Made by a program: the position numbers and the translations under genes. From Bacteroidota bacterium (GTDB lineage Bacteria; Bacteroidota; Bacteroidia; Cytophagales; Cyclobacteriaceae): DNA of 64,000 nt. The notes under the pieces are model-generated. The model saw nothing but the letters and a program-made list of their open reading frames with translations. It was not told the origin of the DNA and searched no databases. Location of the stretch: contig JAFEAM010000012.1 of assembly GCA_018266395.1 (NCBI GenBank), positions 124,001 through 188,000 of the forward strand, read 5' to 3'. Positions 1 through 8,019 of this stretch are shown in pieces (the first letter of the stretch is position 1; every line of letters begins with the position of its first letter).

Positions 1-718
1 AGCTGAGTTGCTTTTCGGGCGGGCTTGTAGACGGTAGAAAGGAGAATTTTGAGGGATCATCATCGCCCTTTTGCTCTTCCATTTTGGAGTAATCCAATGA
101 TCTGCCGTCGAGGCGGGGTGGGGTACCTGTTTTCATCCTTCCGGATTCAAAACCCAGCGCCACCAGGTTTTCTGTCAGTCCTGTTGCAGCCTTTTCGGCA
201 GTGCGGCCACCGCCGAAATTCTTTTCACCTATGTGAATCTTTCCGTTCAGAAAAGTCCCGTTGGTTAGTACCACGGACTTTGCTTTGATCTCGAGACCGA
301 GCGCTGTTTGCACCCCAGTCACATGGTTGTCTTCAACTATAATGCCAGTGACCATTTCCTGCCAGAAATCGAGTCCTCGTGTTTGTTCGAGCATTTTCCT
401 CCATTCTTCAGAGAAGCGCAGTCTGTCATTCTGTGTGCGGGGGCTCCACATGGCTGGCCCCTTTGAACGGTTTAGCATCCGGAATTGCAGCATTGACCGG
501 TCCGACACCAGGCCTGAATAGCCGCCCAGAGCATCAATTTCACGAACGATCTGACCTTTGGCTACGCCACCCATGGCTGGATTGCAAGACATCTGACCTA
601 TTGTGGTCATGTTCATCGTGACCAGCAGAACACGGGAACCCATATTGGCTGCCGCGGCTGCAGCCTCGCACCCGGCATGACCGGCACCCACTACAATGAC
701 ATCGTATTCTGGAAACAT
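1..718 (-). CDS. mnmG: MnmG (GidA), tRNA uridine-5-carboxymethylaminomethyl modification flavoenzyme, 5'-terminal part only
   Basis: MnmG, working with the GTPase MnmE, installs the carboxymethylaminomethyl group on the wobble uridine of several tRNAs, using FAD. The reading frame opens with an ATG at 716-718 and runs leftward off the window, so only about 239 N-terminal codons are present. The FAD-binding dinucleotide motif GAGHAG lies at residues 11-16. Next come the family hallmark MSCNPAMGG, with the conserved cysteine, and the stretch VVLTNGTFLNGKIHIG, followed by GGGR. These fix the identity with high certainty. The 60-bp spacer before the next gene, ybeY, carries two parS-like sites. 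Nothing suggests damage: the frame is open to the edge. Confidence 0.96.
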   Translation of the reverse strand, partial: MFPEYDVIVVGAGHAGCEAAAAAANMGSRVLLVTMNMTTIGQMSCNPAMGGVAKGQIVREIDALGGYSGLVSDRSMLQFRMLNRSKGPAMWSPRTQNDRLRFSEEWRKMLEQTRGLDFWQEMVTGIIVEDNHVTGVQTALGLEIKAKSVVLTNGTFLNGKIHIGEKNFGGGRTAEKAATGLTENLVALGFESGRMKTGTPPRLDGRSLDYSKMEEQKGDDDPSKFSFLPSTSPPEKQLS

Positions 719-734
719 GGCTTATGAAAACACA

Positions 735-750
735 TGTTCCACGTGAAACA
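735..750 (+). promoter_or_regulatory. parS-like ParB-binding site 1
   Basis: The 16 bases TGTTCCACGTGAAACA match the widely conserved bacterial parS consensus TGTTnCACGTGAAACA at every defined position. ParB (Spo0J) loads at such sites to organise chromosome segregation, and they usually cluster near the replication origin. The site is in the spacer upstream of mnmG, 17 bp from its start codon. That it binds ParB here is inferred from the sequence match. Confidence 0.8.
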
Positions 751-774
751 GTTCAGTCCTTCGGGAGGGTCTTC

Positions 775-790
775 TGTTTCACGTGGAACT
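775..790 (-). promoter_or_regulatory. parS-like ParB-binding site 2
   Basis: Read on the minus strand, the 16 bases are AGTTCCACGTGAAACA, a match to the parS consensus except for the first base. It starts exactly 40 bp after site 1 and lies in the opposite orientation. Its left part overlaps the stop codon of ybeY (779-781), so the site extends into the coding end. Confidence 0.72.
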
Positions 791-1207
791 GGGCCACAAA
801 GATAGGCAAGCTTCTTCTTTCTGACGCATCAGCGCCTTGTCGCGCAACAGCTTGTCCTTATATCCCAAAAGGTGAAGCAACCCATGGGCAATAACGCGGT
901 GGAGTTCGGTCCGAAATGGTTGGCCATAGGACCTGGCATTTGATCGCACTCTTGGGATGCTGATGTAGATTTCGCCTCTGAGCAATGAATCCTCAGAAAG
1001 ATCAAATGTGATGATGTCGGTGAGTGTATGATGATGGAGGTACTCTTTATTCAGGCGCAGGAGGAAGGGGTCCGAACAGAAAACGTATGTCAGCCCACCA
1101 ATCTGTCTGCCTTCTGCAGCAGCCAATCGCTCAATCCAACGTCTGATTTTATGTGGTTCGTTTAAACGGAATGAAATTCCCTCCTTGAAAAAATGGATTT
1201 CTGCCAT
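779..1207 (-). CDS. ybeY: YbeY, endoribonuclease for 16S rRNA maturation
   Basis: YbeY is a metal-dependent endoribonuclease involved in 16S rRNA 3'-end maturation and ribosome quality control. The 142-residue length is normal. The family motif is seen as HGLLHLLGYKD at residues 108-118, giving metal ligands His108 and His112. The third ligand, His in E. coli (HGxLHLxGYDH), aligns with Asp118; as I recall this is common in Bacteroidota members, so it need not mean loss of activity. The start ATG overlaps the stop codon of the upstream RsbW-like gene by one base (TGATG), so the two are probably translationally coupled. The gene ends inside a parS-like site. Confidence 0.93.
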   Translation of the reverse strand: MAEIHFFKEGISFRLNEPHKIRRWIERLAAAEGRQIGGLTYVFCSDPFLLRLNKEYLHHHTLTDIITFDLSEDSLLRGEIYISIPRVRSNARSYGQPFRTELHRVIAHGLLHLLGYKDKLLRDKALMRQKEEACLSLWPSST

Positions 1208-1611
1208 CAGGCATTCATATAGAAGCTGAGCTCCACCACCCTGCCACCTTCTTTGAAATCCACCTCATCAGAAAGATGCTTCATGAGGAAAATACCCCTT
1301 CCACCAGGTTTTTCCAGGTTTTCCGGTGCCGTTGGATCAGGAAGGTTGTGATAGTTGAATCCCTCCCCTTCGTCTTCGATACGGAACTTTATCATGGAAT
1401 CATCCAGGGAGAGGGAAATGGAAACATTCTTGGAGGAGTCATTGTGACTGCCATGTTTGATTGCATTGTTTACCGCCTCCGTGACGGCAATCATGATATT
1501 GCCGTAAATGTCATCATCCAGGTGGAACTTGTCCTTCGAATTGTCAATGAAGCTCTCAATCATTCTGATGTTCTCAGGAATGGCGGGCACCTGGATTCGA
1601 ATAGTCTTCAT
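1207..1611 (-). CDS. RsbW/SpoIIAB-like anti-sigma factor kinase (GHKL ATPase)
   Basis: A stand-alone GHKL ATPase domain of 134 residues, of the type that acts as an anti-sigma factor serine kinase. The ATP site is readable: N-box EAVNNAIKHG at residues 45-54, G1 box EDEGEGF at 79-85, and G2 box PGGRGIFLMKHL at 102-113. Kinases of this family bind a sigma factor and phosphorylate an STAS-domain antagonist, but neither partner is encoded next to it. It lies 4 bp downstream of the DUF4175 gene and is fused by a one-base stop/start overlap to ybeY, so it belongs to a DUF4175-ATPase-ybeY-(mnmG) transcription unit. The target is unknown. Confidence 0.85.
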   Translation of the reverse strand: MKTIRIQVPAIPENIRMIESFIDNSKDKFHLDDDIYGNIMIAVTEAVNNAIKHGSHNDSSKNVSISLSLDDSMIKFRIEDEGEGFNYHNLPDPTAPENLEKPGGRGIFLMKHLSDEVDFKEGGRVVELSFYMNA

Positions 1612-1615
1612 GTTG

Positions 1616-4600
1616 TTACTTCTGATTGCCGAGCCTCTTAAAGTACTCGTTGACTTCCTTCTTATAATACGGATAAAGCTTTGGTGGCACCGTCTTGAGC
1701 AATTCTACCTCTTTTTCCTTTAATCGTAAATATTCCTCAAAGGCCTTGGGCATTTCTTTCTGGTAATCTTTTGCAGTCTCCCCTTTCCGCTCTTCATCTA
1801 ATTCCTGCTCACGCATGGATTTTTCAGACTCAAGTAGGCGGGTCAGAATGTCCTTTTGTCTGCGGATGGTTTGTTCGGTAAGTTGTTTGTTCACGAGATC
1901 GAGTTCAGTCTGTTCCATCTTGCCAGGTATATCATTACCCAGTGGTTTGCCTCCCTCCTGCTTCAAACGTTCCTGCATTTCACTAAGGGCGCGACGGATA
2001 CGCTCCTGCTCTGCGGCCATGCGCGCAAGTTCTTCCGATAGTTGCCTTCCGCTTTTTCCACTGTTCTTGAGCTGTTCCATCTCCTGGTTCAGCTTCATCT
2101 GCATTTCACTTAATGAGGGCTGCCCCTTTTGTTTCTTCTTCCCCATTGAAGGTTGAGCGTTTTGCATCATCTCCATCATCTGATCGAAATGATCATTTAA
2201 CATCAACGCCAGATTGTTGATGCTTGTCATGGAAAGCTGCATATCCGTACTCGCATTGCTCTTGCGCCTCTCCCTGATGTTGTCAACAGCCTTGTCGATG
2301 TGCATATTTAATTCACCGACCTCTCTTGTTACAATGCTTCCCATAAAAGCATCGCGCTTGGATAATGCTAATAAGCTGTCTTCCAGCACTTTAGCGTCGT
2401 CCTGTATCTTGAGTTGCTGTTGCGATAAATGAACATATTTCGGATCACTTTGCTGAATGCTGTTGAATTCCTTCATGAGGCTCTCCTCGTCAAATGAGAG
2501 TTTTATCAAGCCATGAATAATTTGACGAAGAGTTTCAAGATTCTGCTGATCGATTTCCATACTCATGGAATTTTGCATGCCCTCCAATTGTTGCTGCATC
2601 TGCTTCATCTTTTCCAGTGACTTCCTCTGCGGCGTAGTGGCATTCTTTGGCTGGCCCTCCTCCAGGGATTTCTTGCTCTGTTCTTCCGTTTCCCTCAGCT
2701 TATTGATCTCGTCCTGGGAAGGTGTGTCTTCGGGTTTGTCCAGTTCTTCTCCCAGTTTATCCAACTCCTCAATGGTTTTCTTGAACTCGTCTGTCTTTTG
2801 GCTCAGATCCTCCTGGTCTTTGGCAAGGTCTTCCGGGCTCTTTTGTTGCTCTTCCCCACTCTCCTTTCCTTCCTTTATGCCTTTGGATTCCTGGTTATCC
2901 TTTTTCTCCTTGGACTCTGATTGTTTCTTCTCACCCGCAAGCTCCTCGGTACGGTCCAGGATCTCCTCCTGTTTCAGCGCCTGATCCTTGATTTCCTGTA
3001 TGGCTTGATCGAGTTTATATTCATACTGAAGCCCCTTGAATAACTCAAGGGTTCGTTCAAGCTCCTTTTCTATGTTGATTTCCTTGCGATCCATCTTCTC
3101 CAGCATCTTCTGAATTTGTGATGGATCCTGGTTTTCGCGGAGCATCTTCTCTAACTCCTCAAACATCTTCTTCGTCTCCTCGTCCAGAAGTTCATTCATC
3201 AATTTCTGAATCTGCTCTGCCTTTTCGCGGATGCGTTCATTTTCCTGCGAAAAGGCCTCCTTCTTCTCTTCAAGTAGCTTGTTTTCCTCCTGCAGCTGTT
3301 GGACCATCTCATCCAGATTCTTCTTCTGTTGGATAAGATCCTCGAGCATTTTCTGATCCTGCCATTCAAGATCCTGTTTACCCTTCAGCTTTTGTTCCGC
3401 CTGCTCAATGGATTCCTTCAGCGTTTTAGCCTTCGTCAGACTGCTCTCAATATCTTTTTCTGTTTTGGACTGCGACTTTTGTATGTCAGCCTTGAATTCT
3501 TCAACACTAGGCAGCTCGAACTGGTAGGACGCGGACTGAGTCGATTTTGATCCATGTATTCCATCATTGTCCCAAACCTCCAGGTAATACTGCAGGTGGT
3601 CGCCGGCGGTCAAATGCAAGGAATCGAGAGGCCACTGATAAAAGAAATTCTGCTGATGTTGATTGCGCTCTACAGGAAGTTCAATTACACTCTTTACTTC
3701 CTTGTTCTTTCCTGTGATGTTATAATGCAGTTGAAGCCGGGTAAGTCCGTAATCATCTTCAAGTGAGCCACCCAAAAGAATAGAGCTGTATAGTACAGAA
3801 TCCTTAAGATGCTGGACTACAATAGAGGGATGCTGATCACGAATAACTTCAACGCCATAAGATATCCTTTCTTTGTTGCGACTGTTTTCATTATCTAAAA
3901 TGATATTGTAATCATCGCGTTGAAAGAAATTCTTGCCGAATTCAAATAGCTGGTTATCAACCATTTGCATTGGGTTATGTGACGATGTTCCCATGAAGTC
4001 AATATGGGCTTCCTTAGTATAGGCGGCCGTAACTTTCCAGGTAATTCTTGTTCCTTCAGGTACTTCAACATTTCCTGCATTGTTGAGCTTTTGGGCGCCC
4101 TTGCCGGTGTAAGCTGGAAATCTCAGATCAATTTGCAGCCGTAGCAACTCAGGACGATTGACGAGCTCAATTCGCCAGGAGGTTGACAAAAAGCCTGCTG
4201 CTTCAAGTTGAAATGGATAGTCCTCCTGAATCTTTTCGAAAGTGTAGTTGAACTCTCCGTTCCCAATTGACTCGAGCTTGATTCTTTGAGACCCTGTGAC
4301 CATATACACGGCCTCCGGCAGAGTTTCTCCGCGCAAGGCTACTTTCAGTGTGAAATCTTCGTTGGGATAGGCGATTAGTCTCTTGTTGAGGATGCTGAAA
4401 ACAAACGGAGCCTCTGGAGTAAACTCTTCATTGAAATGGAGTATACGGGAAGTACTTTGAGTAAAAATCCTCTGGTTGACTACCAAAAGGATGACGAAAA
4501 TTCCCGCTGGAATGATCAGATATTTAAGGTACTTCCGGTTCGAGCCGAAATCAATTATGGACTCAAAACTGATTCCTTCAAAGCTTGACGCCTTCTGTTG

Positions 4601-4984
4601 AAGACTTGCTGCGATCATTGCGTTTCCTTCGCCCTTGGAGGACAGCTGAAGGAAATTCAGGAGTTTGTCCTGAATAATTGGAATACTGCTGCCAATAATA
4701 CGCGCGCTGTCTTCCTTACCTATTCCCTTTCCTCCAAGCCACCAGACCAGTGGTTCTCTAAGAAAGCGGAGGAGGCAGTACGCTACCACTCCAAAGAACA
4801 GGATAAAAAGCGCCAATCGTTCAGCCCTTCCAAGCCAGAGATTGTATTCAATTATTGCGGCAAGAAGGTAATAGGCAAGCAGGAAACCGAAAGAGAGAAT
4901 GGTGCCCTTTAATAGCAGATTCTGATAGTACTTCCTCCTGAAGGACGAAATGCGTGTGTCAACCTCATGTACGCTATGCCCCAT
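1616..4984 (-). CDS. DUF4175 family membrane protein with very long coiled coil
   Basis: A 1122-residue protein of the DUF4175 family, typical of Bacteroidota; its biochemical role is not known to me. Hydrophobic segments at about residues 24-46, 57-74 and 152-170 anchor it in the inner membrane. A beta-rich region of roughly 300 residues follows (about 175-500). From about 510 onward the chain is Glu/Lys/Gln-rich with heptad-like character, a long coiled coil broken by a low-complexity charged stretch (about 690-790) and resuming to the C-terminus. The domain order suggests a membrane-anchored periplasmic rod or scaffold (inference). It is the first gene of a leftward unit with the RsbW-like ATPase and ybeY. 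Confidence 0.85.
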   Translation of the reverse strand: MGHSVHEVDTRISSFRRKYYQNLLLKGTILSFGFLLAYYLLAAIIEYNLWLGRAERLALFILFFGVVAYCLLRFLREPLVWWLGGKGIGKEDSARIIGSSIPIIQDKLLNFLQLSSKGEGNAMIAASLQQKASSFEGISFESIIDFGSNRKYLKYLIIPAGIFVILLVVNQRIFTQSTSRILHFNEEFTPEAPFVFSILNKRLIAYPNEDFTLKVALRGETLPEAVYMVTGSQRIKLESIGNGEFNYTFEKIQEDYPFQLEAAGFLSTSWRIELVNRPELLRLQIDLRFPAYTGKGAQKLNNAGNVEVPEGTRITWKVTAAYTKEAHIDFMGTSSHNPMQMVDNQLFEFGKNFFQRDDYNIILDNENSRNKERISYGVEVIRDQHPSIVVQHLKDSVLYSSILLGGSLEDDYGLTRLQLHYNITGKNKEVKSVIELPVERNQHQQNFFYQWPLDSLHLTAGDHLQYYLEVWDNDGIHGSKSTQSASYQFELPSVEEFKADIQKSQSKTEKDIESSLTKAKTLKESIEQAEQKLKGKQDLEWQDQKMLEDLIQQKKNLDEMVQQLQEENKLLEEKKEAFSQENERIREKAEQIQKLMNELLDEETKKMFEELEKMLRENQDPSQIQKMLEKMDRKEINIEKELERTLELFKGLQYEYKLDQAIQEIKDQALKQEEILDRTEELAGEKKQSESKEKKDNQESKGIKEGKESGEEQQKSPEDLAKDQEDLSQKTDEFKKTIEELDKLGEELDKPEDTPSQDEINKLRETEEQSKKSLEEGQPKNATTPQRKSLEKMKQMQQQLEGMQNSMSMEIDQQNLETLRQIIHGLIKLSFDEESLMKEFNSIQQSDPKYVHLSQQQLKIQDDAKVLEDSLLALSKRDAFMGSIVTREVGELNMHIDKAVDNIRERRKSNASTDMQLSMTSINNLALMLNDHFDQMMEMMQNAQPSMGKKKQKGQPSLSEMQMKLNQEMEQLKNSGKSGRQLSEELARMAAEQERIRRALSEMQERLKQEGGKPLGNDIPGKMEQTELDLVNKQLTEQTIRRQKDILTRLLESEKSMREQELDEERKGETAKDYQKEMPKAFEEYLRLKEKEVELLKTVPPKLYPYYKKEVNEYFKRLGNQK

Positions 4985-5063
4985 GCTTAATGCAAACGAA
5001 AGAGAACAGTCATTAGTTTACCACAATAAATATAAGACGGGTGCCACGTGATGCCAATCCTGA

Positions 5064-5444
5064 TCATCGGGAATTGCTCGCCGAAGGTGGTATCCAATCG
5101 AATTCACGCTCAAAATATTCCATGACATGCATCTTCAGCACCTTTTCCTGTTCCAGAAGATCAAAATGGGGTAGTTTCTTTTTCAATTTCCAATGTGGCC
5201 AGCCGTCTTCATCAAGGCCCTCAAGCTCATAGTAGCCCGAAAGACTGAGGACCTTGCAGATCGCAATGTGGATGAGGTCCTGCTTTTGTTCTTTGGTGAA
5301 ATGCTGATGGCCCTTCCCCAGTTCCTGGACTCCGAGCAGGAACAATACCCCATTGAGATCTTTCGGTCTTTGACCAATAAGCCTTTCCATCTCGCTAATA
5401 AGCGCCTGCCATTGACGTTCCATATCGAGATCCTTCCTGATCAT
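5064..5444 (-). CDS. Conserved hypothetical protein, 126 residues
   Basis: I do not recognise a named family. The ATG at 5442-5444 is chosen because it overlaps the stop codon of the upstream carboxymuconolactone decarboxylase-like gene in the classic ATGA arrangement; an earlier ATG at 5462 would lengthen the protein by six residues. The protein is soluble and mostly helical. It has a stretch naming a possible fold core (NGVLFLLGVQELGKG, then HIAICKVLSLSGYYEL) and a tail rich in Trp, Lys and Glu. It has no signal peptide or membrane segment. Coupling to the redox-active neighbour suggests they act together, but no function can be assigned. Confidence 0.7.
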   Translation of the reverse strand: MIRKDLDMERQWQALISEMERLIGQRPKDLNGVLFLLGVQELGKGHQHFTKEQKQDLIHIAICKVLSLSGYYELEGLDEDGWPHWKLKKKLPHFDLLEQEKVLKMHVMEYFEREFDWIPPSASNSR

Positions 5445-5779
5445 GACTGCAAGGCTTCCCAAAATTCAAATGCTCTACGTAAGTGAGGGACTACAATGGT
5501 GCCCCCAATGAGCGTAGCCACACCCATCGCCTCGTTTATCTCTGCTGTCGTTAATCCGATTTCCTTGCATTTGCCGAGGTGATACTTTACACAATCATCA
5601 CAGCGGAGCACCAATGAACAGGTTAAACCGATCAGTTCTTTTGTACGGATATCCAGACTTCCTTCAGCGTACGCATTGGTATCCAGATTGAAAATGCGTT
5701 TTATGATCAAACTATCGCTTGCCAGGATCTTCTCATTCATCCGTGAACGATAGTCATTGAATTGCTCCACGATATCCAT
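5441..5779 (-). CDS. Carboxymuconolactone decarboxylase / AhpD-like protein
   Basis: A 112-residue member of the CMD/AhpD-like superfamily, small helical proteins that often act as peroxidase-linked disulfide reductases. The key element is the redox motif C-D-D-C followed by VKYH, the usual CxxCxxxH arrangement of AhpD-type active sites, after the helix RTKELIGLTCSLVL. The longest frame starts with TTG at 5800; the ATG at 5777-5779 gives the normal N-terminus and is preferred. Its stop overlaps the start of the next gene by four bases. It is divergent from comF, with a spacer of about 50 bp. The actual substrate is unknown. Confidence 0.85.
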   Translation of the reverse strand: MDIVEQFNDYRSRMNEKILASDSLIIKRIFNLDTNAYAEGSLDIRTKELIGLTCSLVLRCDDCVKYHLGKCKEIGLTTAEINEAMGVATLIGGTIVVPHLRRAFEFWEALQS

Positions 5780-5827
5780 GAGTATCTGATTTGAATCCAA
5801 ATATCTTACCCTTCAAACGTAAAACAA

Positions 5828-6526
5828 ATGAATAATGTGGTCGACCTGGTGGACGATTTTGTTAGCCTGATTTATCCACGCTATTGCATGGGATGCAAGG
5901 GTGATCTGCGAAAAGGTGAAGATTCGCTATGCACAAGATGTTTGTCAGAATTGCCAAAAACCAACTATCACCTATATCCGGATAATCCTGTGCGAAACAG
6001 GCTGGCCGGCCGGCTTCCAATCCGGTTTGGATGGGCTTATTTGAAGTTCAGGAAATCAGGAATAGTACAGCGCCTGCTCCACCAGTTAAAATATCAAAAC
6101 GCTCCTGAAATTGGGACAAAGCTCGGTCTGGTCTTTGGTCATGAATTAGAGATCCTGACCTTATCCAGCTGCTTTGACCTGATTATTCCTGTCCCGATTC
6201 ACAGTGAAAGGTTGAAAGTGCGGGGATATAATCAGAGCGCGGCTTTTGCAGACGGACTAAGTCAAGGTATGAAGGTTCCATGGAGCGAATCAGTTACAGT
6301 GAGGAGGACTTATGCGTCAACGCAAACCAGAAAATCCAGGGCTGACCGTTGGGACAATGTCAAAGATGCCTTTGTTATAAATGAATCATCTCTGGTTTAT
6401 GGCCGGCGGGTTCTGCTGGTAGATGACGTTATCACCACAGGAGCTACACTCGAGGCATGCGGGCAACACCTCGTTCAATGCGGGTGCAGAGAACTGAGTG
6501 TTGCCTGCATTGCAGAAGCGCAGTAA
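5828..6526 (+). CDS. comF: ComF family phosphoribosyltransferase-like protein
   Basis: ComF proteins are needed for DNA uptake during natural transformation in competent bacteria and couple an N-terminal zinc ribbon to a PRTase fold. In this 232-residue protein the zinc ribbon cysteines are C20, C23, C35 and C38. The PRPP-binding signature VLLVDDVITTGAT sits near residues 195-207. A HxxxRGYNQ-type element (SERLKVRGYNQS) is also typical. It runs toward gldJ, with a terminator between them. No other competence gene is next to it, so a role in transformation is assumed from the family. Confidence 0.9.
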   Translation: MNNVVDLVDDFVSLIYPRYCMGCKGDLRKGEDSLCTRCLSELPKTNYHLYPDNPVRNRLAGRLPIRFGWAYLKFRKSGIVQRLLHQLKYQNAPEIGTKLGLVFGHELEILTLSSCFDLIIPVPIHSERLKVRGYNQSAAFADGLSQGMKVPWSESVTVRRTYASTQTRKSRADRWDNVKDAFVINESSLVYGRRVLLVDDVITTGATLEACGQHLVQCGCRELSVACIAEAQ

Positions 6527-6532
6527 AAGAAA

Positions 6533-6559
6533 AAACCCCCTGACGAAGCCAGAGGGTTT
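6533..6559. terminator. Bidirectional hairpin terminator between comF and gldJ
   Basis: A 10-bp stem with one mismatch (AAACCCCCTG paired with CAGAGGGTTT) and a 7-base loop. A-rich bases lie on one side and T-rich bases on the other, so it can end transcription from both converging genes. Confidence 0.75.
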
Positions 6560-6581
6560 ATATTTTTGAAGGAGTACTCGA

Positions 6582-7829
6582 TTAATAATTGTATCCAGCC
6601 CTGATCAGCGCACAACGGAAACCAATTGTTGCTGTTGCGGAATCCTGATCAAGATAGCGACGGGTACCCGGTGACATCCAATAAGCAACATCTTTCCAGG
6701 AACCGCCTTTGTATACCCTGACTTTGTCTGTAATAAGCGAAGTGAATCCCTGAGGGTTCTTTTCTACGTTATTGTATTTGTTGGTGATATCAGTGTTACC
6801 GGTGGCTCCATCGAGATAACCATCACGACGAATTGGGTTCAGGTCATCAAAATCCTGGAAGGAAAGAGGGCGATATACGTCCATTACCCATTCGCTCACG
6901 TTGCCTGACATATTGTAAAGGCCGTAGTCATTTGGAGGGAATTCATAGATATAAGATGTAATGAGGGCACCGTCGTTCAGACGACCAGCGATACCGGCAT
7001 AGTCACCACGTCCGCGCTTAAAGTTTGCAAGGAAGAAACCCATTTGTTTTCCATAAGGATTTCTGAGCGCATGACCGTCCCAAGGATAAATCCGCTGGTG
7101 AGTTTGCATTTCCTCCAGCCACTGCGTGCCAATAAGTGCTTGAGCAGCATATTCCCACTCAGCCTCTGTAGGAAGGCGGTAATTGGGGATAACAACTCCT
7201 GATTCAAGCGGGATTCTTTGCCCTGGCTGAACCTCAGGGAGGTCCTGCCCGGACTCCTTCAGTTTTTGCTCATTTACGGCAATGGTGCGCCATTCTGCGT
7301 AGGCATTGGCCTGGCTCCAGCTTACACCCACAACCGGGAAGTAACGGAATCCTGGATATCTCAGATAGTGTTCAACATACGGGTCATTGAAGGCGAGTTT
7401 ACCAATCCAAACTGTTGTATCAGGAAGTGCGGCCTTACGAACTTGTTCGCTGGAATCCCGCAGATAGTTCATGTATTCGAGCCAATGGATATTGGCAATT
7501 TCAGTCTCATCCATATAAAATGAGGCAACTGAAACGGTACGCTCCAGGTTGTCACGATAAGCCATGACATCCTCTTCAAACGAACCCATTACAGCTCTTC
7601 CCCCCTCGATGAATACAGTGTTTGGAGCATCAGGCTGGCCTTGAAAGTCTGCAACTTTGAAAGCCTTGTCACCCATTTCCTCATCATTGTATTTCAGTCC
7701 TGTAGTAGTGCTCATTTGCCCGGGGTTAATGGCATTCGGTTTGGCATTCTTGTTACCTCCTATGAGGCTGCAAGAAGCAATCAGAGCAGAACCGCCAACT
7801 ACGGCTAAAAGACCTTTTATTTGCTTCAT
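6582..7829 (-). CDS. gldJ: GldJ-like gliding motility / type IX secretion lipoprotein
   Basis: GldJ is an outer-membrane-associated lipoprotein needed for Bacteroidota gliding and type IX protein secretion. The start is the ATG at 7827-7829, because it is followed at once by a signal peptide with lipobox IASC (Cys20); the longer frame back to 7952 has no such signal. The mature protein is one formylglycine-generating-enzyme-like (FGE/SUMF1) domain, with RLPTEAEWEYAA in the middle, GNVSEWVMDVYRP further on and GFRCA at the end. The segments LANFKRGRGDYAGIAG and VRVYKGGSWKD recall GldJ more than its paralogue GldK. At 415 residues it is shorter than the Flavobacterium GldJ. No other gld gene is nearby. 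Confidence 0.85.
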   Translation of the reverse strand: MKQIKGLLAVVGGSALIASCSLIGGNKNAKPNAINPGQMSTTTGLKYNDEEMGDKAFKVADFQGQPDAPNTVFIEGGRAVMGSFEEDVMAYRDNLERTVSVASFYMDETEIANIHWLEYMNYLRDSSEQVRKAALPDTTVWIGKLAFNDPYVEHYLRYPGFRYFPVVGVSWSQANAYAEWRTIAVNEQKLKESGQDLPEVQPGQRIPLESGVVIPNYRLPTEAEWEYAAQALIGTQWLEEMQTHQRIYPWDGHALRNPYGKQMGFFLANFKRGRGDYAGIAGRLNDGALITSYIYEFPPNDYGLYNMSGNVSEWVMDVYRPLSFQDFDDLNPIRRDGYLDGATGNTDITNKYNNVEKNPQGFTSLITDKVRVYKGGSWKDVAYWMSPGTRRYLDQDSATATIGFRCALIRAGYNY

Positions 7830-8019
7830 TTTATCTGTGTTAGGGACTAAAGCAACCGCTAATATAAAAATATAATTCCGTGTTTTCCAAAGGGTAGAGA
7901 TTTTTGAGCGAATCTCTAAATGAACACCTGAGCGATTAAAACCAGCCGCCATAGCTAACGAAGAATGGCCGATTCTATTGCATCTGGAATCTCCATGTGA
8001 AGTACCTTCAATTACGTGG

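Noticed and set aside
2565..2984. Long plus-strand frame over the DUF4175 coiled coil
   Set aside because: Its Ser/Leu-rich translation is the mirror of Glu/Lys-rich coding on the other strand.
5043..5058. Another CACGTG-centred site that might be parS
   Set aside because: Only the six central bases and a few others agree; about five of the sixteen consensus positions differ.
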